From Chlamydiales bacterium (lineage in GTDB: Bacteria > Chlamydiota > Chlamydiia > Chlamydiales > FEN-1388): a stretch of DNA of 7,192 nt. Below are positions 1-6,500 of this stretch, one piece after another. The first letter of the stretch is position 1, and each line of letters begins with the position of its first letter. The notes beneath the pieces were generated by a model, which did not search any database, was not told where the DNA came from, and saw nothing but the letters and a program-made list of their open reading frames with translations. Where the stretch lies: assembly GCA_021372185.1 (NCBI GenBank), contig JAJFUY010000055.1:1-7192 (forward strand), written 5' to 3'. Position numbers and translations under genes: made by a program.

Positions 1-2665
1 GACAAGATGGGCTTTTTCTACACTCTAAAGCATAAGCTACGTACTCTGTAAGACGTCTTTTCGGCTCATCTAAATTTACAGTTATAGATTTGGCATCCTT
101 AACAAAAAAAACATGCGAATCAATTGGGAGGTATTCCTTCAAACATTGAGCCAAAAGTATTTCTGGCCATGCTTTAAATAGGCTCGGCTTAGATTTTTTC
201 TCTTGCAGCACTACACCCTGGCTATACAAGCTTGAAAGCGTTCCTGTAAGGGCAACGGGCTCATTATTTATAGTAAGAACAATGGCAGGGATCTTCCATC
301 TTCTTTCATCTATTTTTTGAACAGATCTCGTGGTAAGTGATAGTTCAATTTCATACGATTCATCAGGCACTATTCCCAATGTTTTGGCTTTTTGCTGCAG
401 CTCTTCTACATCATCATCAATAAGATCAACCGCAGCTTCATGTATTGCCTTTGGCAGCACGTGTAAGAAGTCCGCAATGAGTGCACGGCCTTTTTCGTTG
501 CCAAGGGTAAATACCTGCCTTTTCAAGCCTCCGACGGAGCGTGGATTAAGTACTTCAAATTCACTTGAGCGCACTGTCGGCTTATATTCACGTAGATAAA
601 GCCCTAAACCTTGCTGCATATAGGCCTTTAAAGGTGATTTTGCTACCTGCATGAGTTCAGTTATCGTAAGGGTATGTACAACAGGGCAAACAACTTCTAC
701 AAGCTGAGTATTTGAGGGTATTGTACGAGGCTCAAATAAGCCTTCAACACACGACTCTAAGGGGTGTTCATGTATCAGCATTTTTGATGGAAGCTCACGA
801 TTGATCGTGCACAATTTATCGAGCGTTTCTAAAATGTCCAGTACAATTCCGGCAGCATCAATTGAGCATCTTTCTTTAAAAGCAAAAGATTGACAGCTTA
901 TATACAACTTGCACGACGTAGTAAGAATAGCCTCTAGAAAGAGGTGACGGTCTATTGCGCTTACTGTATATGGCGGCTTTCCTGTATGCAAGAACCCAAA
1001 TTTACGAAGAATTGTGGGGTTTGATCGAGGAAATGCCGCATCATTCATCCCTAAGAAGCAGACAACATCTTTTGTAAGAGTACGCAATTCTCCAATAGAT
1101 GCAAAAGTTATTTTAGATAATCCTTGAGCTTCTTTTCTCTGTTCTATTTCTTCTAGTGCTACAGAAAAAACACCTACAGCGCTTGCATGATCACAAGAAG
1201 CTGCCTTTGGACTGTTATAAGCCAGTAATAACGCTTCTTTTACAACATAGTACTCGTCTTTTTCATCGTACGCTGGCTCAAAATACTTGGTCAACAGTTC
1301 TAAAAAGAGGCGCATCCATTCGTGTAGAGGCCTTGTTTTTTTCTCATGAAACTTGAAAGCATCGGCACGGAGATTTTTTAGCACTTCAAGGCATTTACCT
1401 ATGGCTTCGGCATCGGTTGTTGAAAACTCCAATTTTTTTTCTAATGATGAAATCCAAGTGAGTACAATCTGCTCATCAAAATCATCTTTATTGGTGTCAA
1501 AAGTTTCAAGACAGGCAGCCATTATGGGTAAATCTTCAAGTTCAATTCCGCATTTATTTCGAATAGAGCCAATAGAAAAAAGTTCGTAAATTTTCTTACT
1601 TGTTAAGCGCTTGTAGGGGATATAAAGGAGCTCAAAAAAAGCATCTTGTACTTCGCTTTTTCTTGTAGATATGACTTCATATCCATGTGTAAAGAGGCTC
1701 TGTATATATGGCCTATAGAGCTCAATGTCTGGCGCAAATACAACTATAGCCCCAGGGGTTGCTGGCAGGATTTTTTGTATATACTGATACAATATTTCCA
1801 CTTCACGATAGAGCGTAGGAGCTTTATGAATTTCTACAGATGAATCTTTCTCATCAAAGTCGATTAATAAACCAGTGGGTTCCTTCATCAGCAATAAATC
1901 AGCTTGGATGATATCAAGAAGTTTTGGCCTTGAATCTTCAGTTTTATATATAGCCTCTTGTCGAATGTACTGTGCATATGATTCATCTTGCAGCAGCCAT
2001 TTTTTTACCGAATATAATTCCTGAAAATCATCTGCTTTTTCTTGCAAGTACCCTATAAACTCTCGAGCCAGCATGCCATTATTTGCCAACAACTTTGATC
2101 TATCATATAAATAGCCAGACAGGGCGATAGATAGCTTCTCTGTTGCTTTTCTAGTAAGCTTTTTGGCTTCGCGATCAGAGCAGACATCACCCCAAAAATG
2201 CATGCATGGCGACAATACATGGTAGGTAACAAATGGATACTGACTTAAAGTATCAATTAAATGTGGGCACAGTGCGGAAACTGCATAGACATGAACTTCA
2301 TTTGGATGGTTTTTATATGGCAGCACTTGCACAGGTTGTTCTTTTTTTGAACAGCCATACCAAGCCTCTATTGCAAGATCTGTAGCCAACGACGTATTAC
2401 TTGCGGCAACATACAAATCTACAAATCCAACTCCAGACACTTTTTTTGCGTATTCTTGAAGGGTGGTAATCTCTACCCCAAACAGTATTCCATTTGTTTT
2501 AGCAAGCTCTAGTTGTAAAACAGTCTTTACAGATGAATCTGAAACTAGTATCTCTACAGAATAAAAAGGATCGCTCAAGGCTATCTGTATGCGCTGTTTT
2601 AGGCTCTGAAGTAGTGTTTGCACACAATTACTTACAATCACTGTAGGGCGGAAGGTAGTATCCAT
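1..2665 (-). CDS. recC: Exodeoxyribonuclease V gamma subunit RecC (3'-partial, runs off the left edge)
   Basis: RecC is the subunit of the RecBCD helicase-nuclease that splits the duplex and scans for Chi during double-strand break repair; it has helicase-like and nuclease-like folds that are catalytically dead. The frame is open from ATG 2663-2665 to the left edge: 888 codons, no stop. Family signatures in order: VEIHKAP..YREVEILY followed by IVVFAPDIELYRPYIQ (about residues 277-320), corresponding to the E. coli RecC 'REVEVLHD...I.VM..DI..Y.P.I' block; VVCFLGMNDAAFPR (about 534-547), the RecC hallmark matching LLGMNDGVYPR; and ITELMQVAKSPLKAYMQQGLGL (about 668-689), the start of the nuclease-like C-terminal domain. 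No Walker A motif was seen, as expected for RecC. Chlamydial and E. coli RecC are roughly 1000-1120 residues from memory, so over 100 C-terminal residues lie outside. The ATG is the first possible start, since an in-frame TAG lies at 2669-2671. recB may follow beyond the left edge, by analogy with Chlamydia. Confidence 0.93.
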   Translation of the reverse strand, partial: MDTTFRPTVIVSNCVQTLLQSLKQRIQIALSDPFYSVEILVSDSSVKTVLQLELAKTNGILFGVEITTLQEYAKKVSGVGFVDLYVAASNTSLATDLAIEAWYGCSKKEQPVQVLPYKNHPNEVHVYAVSALCPHLIDTLSQYPFVTYHVLSPCMHFWGDVCSDREAKKLTRKATEKLSIALSGYLYDRSKLLANNGMLAREFIGYLQEKADDFQELYSVKKWLLQDESYAQYIRQEAIYKTEDSRPKLLDIIQADLLLMKEPTGLLIDFDEKDSSVEIHKAPTLYREVEILYQYIQKILPATPGAIVVFAPDIELYRPYIQSLFTHGYEVISTRKSEVQDAFFELLYIPYKRLTSKKIYELFSIGSIRNKCGIELEDLPIMAACLETFDTNKDDFDEQIVLTWISSLEKKLEFSTTDAEAIGKCLEVLKNLRADAFKFHEKKTRPLHEWMRLFLELLTKYFEPAYDEKDEYYVVKEALLLAYNSPKAASCDHASAVGVFSVALEEIEQRKEAQGLSKITFASIGELRTLTKDVVCFLGMNDAAFPRSNPTILRKFGFLHTGKPPYTVSAIDRHLFLEAILTTSCKLYISCQSFAFKERCSIDAAGIVLDILETLDKLCTINRELPSKMLIHEHPLESCVEGLFEPRTIPSNTQLVEVVCPVVHTLTITELMQVAKSPLKAYMQQGLGLYLREYKPTVRSSEFEVLNPRSVGGLKRQVFTLGNEKGRALIADFLHVLPKAIHEAAVDLIDDDVEELQQKAKTLGIVPDESYEIELSLTTRSVQKIDERRWKIPAIVLTINNEPVALTGTLSSLYSQGVVLQEKKSKPSLFKAWPEILLAQCLKEYLPIDSHVFFVKDAKSITVNLDEPKRRLTEYVAYALECRKSPSC

Positions 2666-2754
2666 AGACTAAGAGTATAAATTCGAGAGAGATATTTTCC
2701 TATCCTTCTATATGGCTATTTTTTACACTGGTTTTTTAACCCTGAGAGTGGACC
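2666..2754. promoter_or_regulatory. Divergent intergenic promoter region between recC and the lplT-like gene
   Basis: This 89-bp AT-rich gap separates two genes transcribed away from each other, so it should hold both promoters. Towards recC, a good -10 hexamer TATACT (minus strand, about 2676-2681) lies only 8-9 bases before the recC ATG; its -35 partner is poor, and no Shine-Dalgarno sequence precedes the ATG. Towards the lplT-like gene I find no convincing -35/-10 pair. A short inverted repeat GGTTTTTTAACC (about 2731-2742) sits just upstream of that gene and could be an operator half-site or chance. Confidence 0.4.
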
Positions 2755-4464
2755 TTGACTACTTCTAAACCTTCTTTTTTGAAACGATTTATCTCAATAT
2801 TTCAACTAGGCCCATTTGGCAATCTAAACTGCACCCAGTTTTTGGGGGCGATGAATGACAATATTTACAAATTGCTTATTGTCTACTGCTTTATTGCCAT
2901 AGAAGGAAAAGATGCTAGTAACCAAATTTTGGCATCTATTGGCGCTATCTACGTTTTGCCGTTTTTATTTCTTTCATCAACTGCTGGCACGATGGCGGAC
3001 CGTTATAGTAAACGCTCTATCATTGTCATTGTGAAGTGTGTAGAATTTTGCGTGATGGGTTTGGGCCTTGTATCGTTTTATTTGGGCAGCAAATTGCTCG
3101 CTTATAGCGCCTTATTTTTATTAGCGTGTCATAGTGCCATTTTTGCGCCTTGTAAATATGGCATTGTCCCAGAAATAGTGCCTAGAGACCAGATCTCAAA
3201 GGCAAACGGTATAGTAACCTCGTGTACCTACACGGCCATTATTGTAGGCACATTTTTAGCATCTTTTCTTACTGATATTAGCGGACACAATTTTATTTTA
3301 GCATCTGCTGCCGCTATCTTTTTTGCAGCCCTTGGCATATTTTTTAGCCAAAGAATTCCGCGTACACCACCATCTGGTTCACAAAAAGAGATAAGCCCAC
3401 GCTTTATTACAGAGCTTTTAATAAACTTAAAACTTATCTTTAAGCAGCCAACTCTTCTTACCGCCGTATGTGGATCTGCATTCTTTTTGTTTGTAGGCTC
3501 ATACGCCCAGCTAAATATGATCCCTTTTGCTTTAGAAACGCTTGGCATGACAGATGTGCAAGGTGGATACCTGTTCTTACTCACAGCGCTCGGCATTGGC
3601 GCAGGATCATTACTTGCTGGTAAGCTTTCTGGGAAAACCGTGGAATTGGGTTTAGTGCCATTTGGCGGATATGGCATTGCTACATGCTGCATTTTACTCA
3701 GTGTGCTGCACAACTATATAGTGCTGGAAATAATTCTTATAGCCCTGATAGGAGTGTTTGGAGGCATGTATTTAGTACCACTAGATTCATACATTCAAAT
3801 TGCTAGTCCCAAAACTATTAGAGGCCAAGTTATTGCTACAACAAATTTTTTGGGCTTTTTTGGTGTGCTAATGTCTGCTGGGATGCTCTACTTTTTAAGC
3901 GAAGTAATTGGCCTACGAGCAGATAATGGCTTTTTAGTAGTGGGAATCATCGCACTCATTTATGTATCGGGAATTTCATTTGCAATATCAGGATATGTCC
4001 TGAGGTTTTTTTCTATGCTTTTATCGAAGTGTAAATATAAAGCTCAAGTGCAAGGCCATGCGCACCTAAAAGGCCATGCCCCGGCACTGTTTTTTTCTAC
4101 TTTACCAAGCTGGCCATGGGCCGCTATCTTAATAGGCTCGCAATCTCGCCGCATGCGCTTATTTGTGATTGGGGACACTAGCAATAAGCTGCCATGGCAC
4201 GAACGCCTCCTGTGCCGATTTAACATATTAAACAGCATAGATTCTTTAGAAGACCTACAGCCAACCACAAAAACTGGCAAAAGTATTCGCGAGGCAATGG
4301 AAAGAGGCACCTCAGTTGCCGTATTTATCCCCCAAAGCTTAAGCGATGAAATTCGCCCTCTAAAAGCCCTGTGGCAGCACCACATCCCTGTCGCATTCTT
4401 CAGCTTCAAACAAATAGACCCCAAGACCAGCAACCACTACGAAGCCGAAATGACACAGTTGTAA
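2755..4464 (+). CDS. lplT: LplT/YgeD-like lysophospholipid transporter (MFS) with degenerate acyltransferase-like C-terminal domain
   Basis: The N-terminal 1-415 residues are an inner-membrane MFS transporter with about 11-12 hydrophobic segments. LplT-type motifs are QFLGAMNDNIYKL (28-40), the MFS loop signature MADRYSKR (80-87), APCKYGIVPEIVP (131-143, equivalent to the SPAKYGILPELV block of LplT), FGGMYLVPLDSYIQ (335-348) and RGQVIATTNF (356-365). LplT flips lysophospholipids inward for reacylation by Aas; substrate here is inferred. E. coli LplT is about 400 residues, so this 569-residue protein carries an extra soluble C-terminal block (about 440-569) resembling PlsC (separate entry). 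The annotated chlamydial homologue (CT641, ygeD, 'efflux protein') is, from memory, similarly long. The start is TTG at 2755: an in-frame TGA at 2743 rules out anything earlier, and the first ATG (2851-2853) would remove the conserved QFLGA motif. The Shine-Dalgarno is weak (GAGAG, six bases before). The gene is monocistronic, divergent from recC and convergent with the porin. Confidence 0.88.
   Translation: MTTSKPSFLKRFISIFQLGPFGNLNCTQFLGAMNDNIYKLLIVYCFIAIEGKDASNQILASIGAIYVLPFLFLSSTAGTMADRYSKRSIIVIVKCVEFCVMGLGLVSFYLGSKLLAYSALFLLACHSAIFAPCKYGIVPEIVPRDQISKANGIVTSCTYTAIIVGTFLASFLTDISGHNFILASAAAIFFAALGIFFSQRIPRTPPSGSQKEISPRFITELLINLKLIFKQPTLLTAVCGSAFFLFVGSYAQLNMIPFALETLGMTDVQGGYLFLLTALGIGAGSLLAGKLSGKTVELGLVPFGGYGIATCCILLSVLHNYIVLEIILIALIGVFGGMYLVPLDSYIQIASPKTIRGQVIATTNFLGFFGVLMSAGMLYFLSEVIGLRADNGFLVVGIIALIYVSGISFAISGYVLRFFSMLLSKCKYKAQVQGHAHLKGHAPALFFSTLPSWPWAAILIGSQSRRMRLFVIGDTSNKLPWHERLLCRFNILNSIDSLEDLQPTTKTGKSIREAMERGTSVAVFIPQSLSDEIRPLKALWQHHIPVAFFSFKQIDPKTSNHYEAEMTQL
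4072..4461 (+). other. Degenerate PlsC/Aas acyltransferase-like domain fused to LplT (residues 440-569)
   Basis: After the last membrane segment the protein continues with HAPALFFSTLPSWPWAAIL (about 441-459), then IGSQSRRMRLFVIGDTSNKL, a spacer, and KSIREAMERGTSVAVFIPQS (about 509-528). This order mirrors PlsC-type acyltransferases: (N)HxSxxDxxLL, RxxRFVxxxxL, then a helix plus 'xGxxVxIFPEG'. The catalytic HX4D is absent, with STLPSWPWAA at that place (only a Ser and hydrophobics remain), and FPEG reads FIPQ. In some bacteria LplT is fused to Aas-type acyltransferase domains, so this is plausibly an inactivated relic or a regulatory derivative. What I see is the motif order and missing residues; homology to PlsC is an inference. 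Confidence 0.5.
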
Positions 4465-4550
4465 AAAAACAGAGAATACAAATACAGTTTTTACCGCAGA
4501 GAGAGAGAACAGAGAGCTAGAGAAGAAAACTGCTTCACAAATGGAGAAAT

Positions 4551-4577
4551 GGGCATTATCCAGAAAGAATAATGCCC
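4551..4577. repeat. Perfect 9-bp stem-loop inside the left repeat arm
   Basis: GGGCATTAT (4551-4559) pairs perfectly with ATAATGCCC (4569-4577) around a nine-base loop. It falls in the part of the left arm that does not match the right arm, so it is either an insertion or a diverged portion of the element. It has no T-run typical of a terminator. Confidence 0.6.
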
Positions 4578-4601
4578 CTAGAGTTTGGACATTTGCCGAA
4601 G

Positions 4602-4636
4602 GCTCTGGAGTGCGGTAATTTTTTACCGCTCTTAAT
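4602..4636 (+). repeat. 35-bp core of the left repeat arm with internal hairpin
   Basis: This segment is an exact reverse complement of 4770-4804. It is itself palindromic: GCGGTAA (4612-4618), a TTTT loop and TTACCGC (4623-4629) form a 7-bp stem, extendable past one T-T mismatch by two or three pairs. Read on the plus strand it could act as a weak terminator for the lplT-like gene, but it is followed by CTCTTAATATTT rather than a clean T-run. Confidence 0.8.
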
Positions 4637-4769
4637 ATTTGACCACGCACATATCTTCGATAGCCTCCAAAACATCAACAGCCCAACACTATACAGAAAT
4701 GGCTTAGGCAAAGTATTGAACGTTCGTGTAAGTTGTGGAAATTATTGTGAAATCGGTGTGTGGGCAAAA

Positions 4770-4804
4770 ATTAAGAGCGGTAAAAAATTACCGCACTCCA
4801 GAGC
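4770..4804 (-). repeat. 35-bp core of the right repeat arm with internal hairpin
   Basis: Exact reverse complement of 4602-4636, carrying the same GCGGTAA/TTACCGC stem-loop. It lies at the inner end of the right arm. Immediately outside it, GAGCG (4801-4805) and CGCTC (4812-4816) make a second small hairpin; this has no sequence counterpart in the left arm, although the left arm has a different hairpin in the matching interval. Confidence 0.8.
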
Positions 4805-4920
4805 GAGCTTACGCTCACAAGCTACAAATGCCTCCATTCGCGAAGCGGTTTTCCCCTCTAGCTCTCTGTTCTCTCTCTACAGTAAAAACTGTATTTGTAT
4901 TGAGTAGGGCTGTTTAAAGA

Positions 4921-4955
4921 AAAAAAAGAGGCTCTCGGATGAGAGCCTCTTTTTT
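4921..4955. terminator. Strong bidirectional Rho-independent terminator between the porin and lplT-like genes
   Basis: A 9-bp perfect GC-rich stem, GAGGCTCTC (4928-4936) and GAGAGCCTC (4941-4949), closes a GGAT loop. It is flanked by seven A residues on the left and six T residues on the right, so the stem is followed by a U-tract in both transcription directions. It lies 28 bases beyond the porin stop codon, the expected place for a highly expressed porin mRNA, and would also stop readthrough from the lplT-like gene on the plus strand. Confidence 0.92.
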
Positions 4956-4983
4956 CTAACCTAGGTGTAATCTGTTTAGCAGA

Positions 4984-6282
4984 TTAGAACGCGTAGATTG
5001 CAGAAACTTGGAACTGGTATGAACGGTGTTTATGACCGATACGATGTGATACTTCACGCACTTTCTCGAAAGATGTGTTTAGTGTGAGGTTATCTGTAAA
5101 GGCATAGAACGCATCTAGCTTGTAACCTTTGTAGTTAGCAAAGCCGCCCCAGTTGTGGTCATACAAAGATGTACCTGTTGGGTTATCACGCTTGATACCT
5201 GAAACATCTGTTTCTGGAATTGATTGAGCTTCTACCCACTGGTAGTTAGCTTCAACAGCCCAGTCGCCTTTCTTACGTACTTCACCCATGCGAACGCCTG
5301 CATACCATGCGTTAGCAGCTTTTTCGTTGTGAAAATGCTTATGTTTTCTAGCTTTGCTGTTATGGAGGAAGGCACCATAAATTTTTGTCTTCCAACGGCA
5401 CCAGTCAGCAGGTAGTGTGTAAGCGGCTGTGTACTGAGATACTAAGAACTCACTACCCCATGCATGCTTTTTGCCATAGCGGTTTGCACCGTGATGCTGC
5501 CAGTCGATAGCTGAGTACTTAAGATCAATGCCAGTGTCAGCAATGTTTAAGAAGCCAACTTCACCAACATAACCGTAGTGGTTGTTGTTCATATCAATTA
5601 CAAACGCTGCAGCTTTAGCTGTAAGATCTGTTACGCCTTCAAAGCTATGAGCATACTTAAGTGTTGCGCCATCAAAGAAGTTGTAGAACTGAACTTCTGA
5701 GTCAAACACGTCATAAAGACGACGGTGACCAACTTCTAGGTCTAAACGTGATGTCCCTTGGTCTAGGAAGTTGTAGCCAAAGTACGCTTTACGCATAACG
5801 ATGTTGTCTTGCTCGCCGCTACCAAAAAGCTGGTTTTTGCGTCTTTTTTTAATTCCATCTTTATCATTTAAGCAAGATGCCTTTCTGATACCCATTGGGT
5901 TGTCAAATTGGAATTGGATTGCTGTCCATGTGCGATCTGTTTTGTAGTCAAACATCAAGTTTGTTTCTACTGCATATTCGCTTGTTGCAAAAGGAGTATG
6001 GTCTGGCTTTTTGCATGATTTACGCTTCGATGACTTATGACCGCGCATAATCTTACCATCTGAGCGAGCGTGCATGTAATCCCATTCAGCTTTCACATCG
6101 CCGCTGATTGACAAGTTGCCGCCTTTTTCTGCAAGCGTAACTGCGCGCTTTGACTTAAGATAGTCAAGCACCGCATCTGGATCTCTTTCGCGTGCTTCTT
6201 GAACAGTCGAGAAGTCTCCCGCGTTAAGTGTTAAGCTACATACTGCCATTGCGAGTGGCAATAATAATTTCATTAGTTTCAT
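4984..6282 (-). CDS. Outer-membrane beta-barrel porin, chlamydial Pom-like family
   Basis: A 432-residue secreted protein. MKLMKLLLPLAMAVCSLTLNA is a signal peptide with likely cleavage after Ala21. A charged, probably helical segment follows (about 22-52), then GGNLSISGDVKAEW (54-67), which looks like the first barrel strand, alternating strands rich in Tyr, Trp and Phe, and an ending FQVSAIYAF with the C-terminal Phe recognised by the BAM machinery. The NLSISGDV(R/K)xEW pattern is what I recall from Pom porins of Protochlamydia and relatives; that is memory. The role would be passive uptake of host solutes. I chose ATG 6280-6282 because GGAG lies six bases upstream; ATG 6292-6294 (four residues longer) has its nearest AGGG eleven bases away, and GTG 6334-6336 would put charged residues before the signal peptide. 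The predicted loops near 80-95, 143-150, 308-320 and 413-420 are strikingly Lys/Arg/His-rich. Cys90, Cys137 and Cys295 could support cross-linking as in chlamydial MOMP. Confidence 0.85.
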   Translation of the reverse strand: MKLMKLLLPLAMAVCSLTLNAGDFSTVQEARERDPDAVLDYLKSKRAVTLAEKGGNLSISGDVKAEWDYMHARSDGKIMRGHKSSKRKSCKKPDHTPFATSEYAVETNLMFDYKTDRTWTAIQFQFDNPMGIRKASCLNDKDGIKKRRKNQLFGSGEQDNIVMRKAYFGYNFLDQGTSRLDLEVGHRRLYDVFDSEVQFYNFFDGATLKYAHSFEGVTDLTAKAAAFVIDMNNNHYGYVGEVGFLNIADTGIDLKYSAIDWQHHGANRYGKKHAWGSEFLVSQYTAAYTLPADWCRWKTKIYGAFLHNSKARKHKHFHNEKAANAWYAGVRMGEVRKKGDWAVEANYQWVEAQSIPETDVSGIKRDNPTGTSLYDHNWGGFANYKGYKLDAFYAFTDNLTLNTSFEKVREVSHRIGHKHRSYQFQVSAIYAF

Positions 6283-6288
6283 GGTTTT

Positions 6289-6292
6289 CTCC
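6289..6292 (-). promoter_or_regulatory. Shine-Dalgarno site deciding the porin start
   Basis: GGAG on the minus strand lies six bases before ATG 6280-6282. It overlaps the alternative upstream ATG (6292-6294), which favours the downstream start that begins directly with the lysine-containing signal-peptide n-region. Confidence 0.6.
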
Positions 6293-6370
6293 ATTGTTGC
6301 AAGTTCCCTAAAAAAAGGTTTTTGTGCACGACTCACTTTTTAGTCAATCGTATCTCAATATTGGCCACAG

Positions 6371-6399
6371 TGTATATGTAGAGATAGGATTTTTGTAAA
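6371..6399 (-). promoter_or_regulatory. Candidate sigma70-type promoter of the porin gene
   Basis: On the minus strand TTTACA (6394-6399, one mismatch to TTGACA) is separated by exactly 17 bases from TATACA (6371-6376, four of six matches to TATAAT). Transcription would begin near 6364, giving a leader of about 80 bases before the chosen ATG. This implies that the porin is transcribed independently of the upstream unknown gene. The spacing and position are good; activity is inferred. Confidence 0.55.
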
Positions 6400-6500
6400 G
6401 ACCTTTCCAGACCATCATTTTATAAAGTCATTATCTTCAACAACTTCTGATCTAAAAATTTTCGACTAAAAAATCGGCGCTTTTTCCTTTTTTATTTTGA

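Larger units (their letters stand above)
4475..4901. repeat. Large imperfect inverted repeat (MITE-like or paired dispersed repeats), about 427 bp
   Basis: The two ends are exact inverted copies over 20 bases (4475-4494 and 4882-4901, AATACAAATACAGTTTTTAC). Moving inward, the arms continue with a purine-rich GAGAGAGAACAGAGAGCTAGAG tract (two-base length difference), then AAAAC-GCTTC-AATGGAG with a few substitutions, then diverge for about 55 bases, and match again perfectly over 35 bases (4602-4636 and 4770-4804), with weaker similarity about 15 bases further. The left arm is about 178 bp, the right about 148 bp, with a central spacer of about 100 bp without clear symmetry. No transposase is encoded. 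It could be a non-autonomous mobile element, or two copies of a dispersed repeat in opposite orientation. No target-site duplication was evident at the outer ends. Confidence 0.85.
4465..4983. other. Gene-free intergenic region between convergent genes
   Basis: This stretch of about 519 bp lies between the stop of the lplT-like gene and the stop of the porin gene. It holds a large imperfect inverted repeat (4475-4901) and a terminator hairpin (4921-4955). Short open frames occur on both strands, but they lie in the repeat arms, partly mirror each other because of the symmetry, lack ribosome binding sites and resemble no protein; I consider none of them genes. Confidence 0.8.

Noticed and set aside
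330..1843. Several plus-strand open frames of 65-89 codons
   Set aside because: They lie opposite the continuous recC frame, which has recognisable family motifs throughout; they look like no protein family and are antisense shadows.
3228..4433. Minus-strand frames of 161 and 129 codons opposite the lplT-like gene
   Set aside because: The plus strand carries the conserved transporter motifs over the same bases; the minus translations are low-complexity without recognisable domains.
4360..4917. Frames of 96, 111 and 60 codons in and around the inverted repeat
   Set aside because: They arise from the repeat arms, partly mirror one another, lack ribosome sites and have no plausible domain; no transposase is encoded.
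6210..6282. Lipoprotein signal at Cys15 of the porin
   Set aside because: The residues before the Cys (AMAV) do not fit a lipobox, and a signal peptidase I site after LNA fits better with a beta-barrel protein.
6280..6336. Longer porin N-terminus from GTG 6334-6336 or ATG 6292-6294
   Set aside because: The GTG has no ribosome site and would place a basic stretch ahead of the signal peptide; the ATG at 6292-6294 has its nearest AGGG eleven bases away, whereas ATG 6280-6282 has GGAG at six bases.
6324..6346. Short inverted repeat (GACT...AGTC) and GTGCAC palindrome in the porin leader
   Set aside because: Four- to six-base symmetry in AT-rich DNA is expected by chance; no riboswitch-like conserved core is visible.
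6440..6500. Terminator after the unknown gene
   Set aside because: A-rich and T-rich runs flank a short GCGCCG core, but no stable GC stem followed by a T-run can be drawn, so I do not call one.
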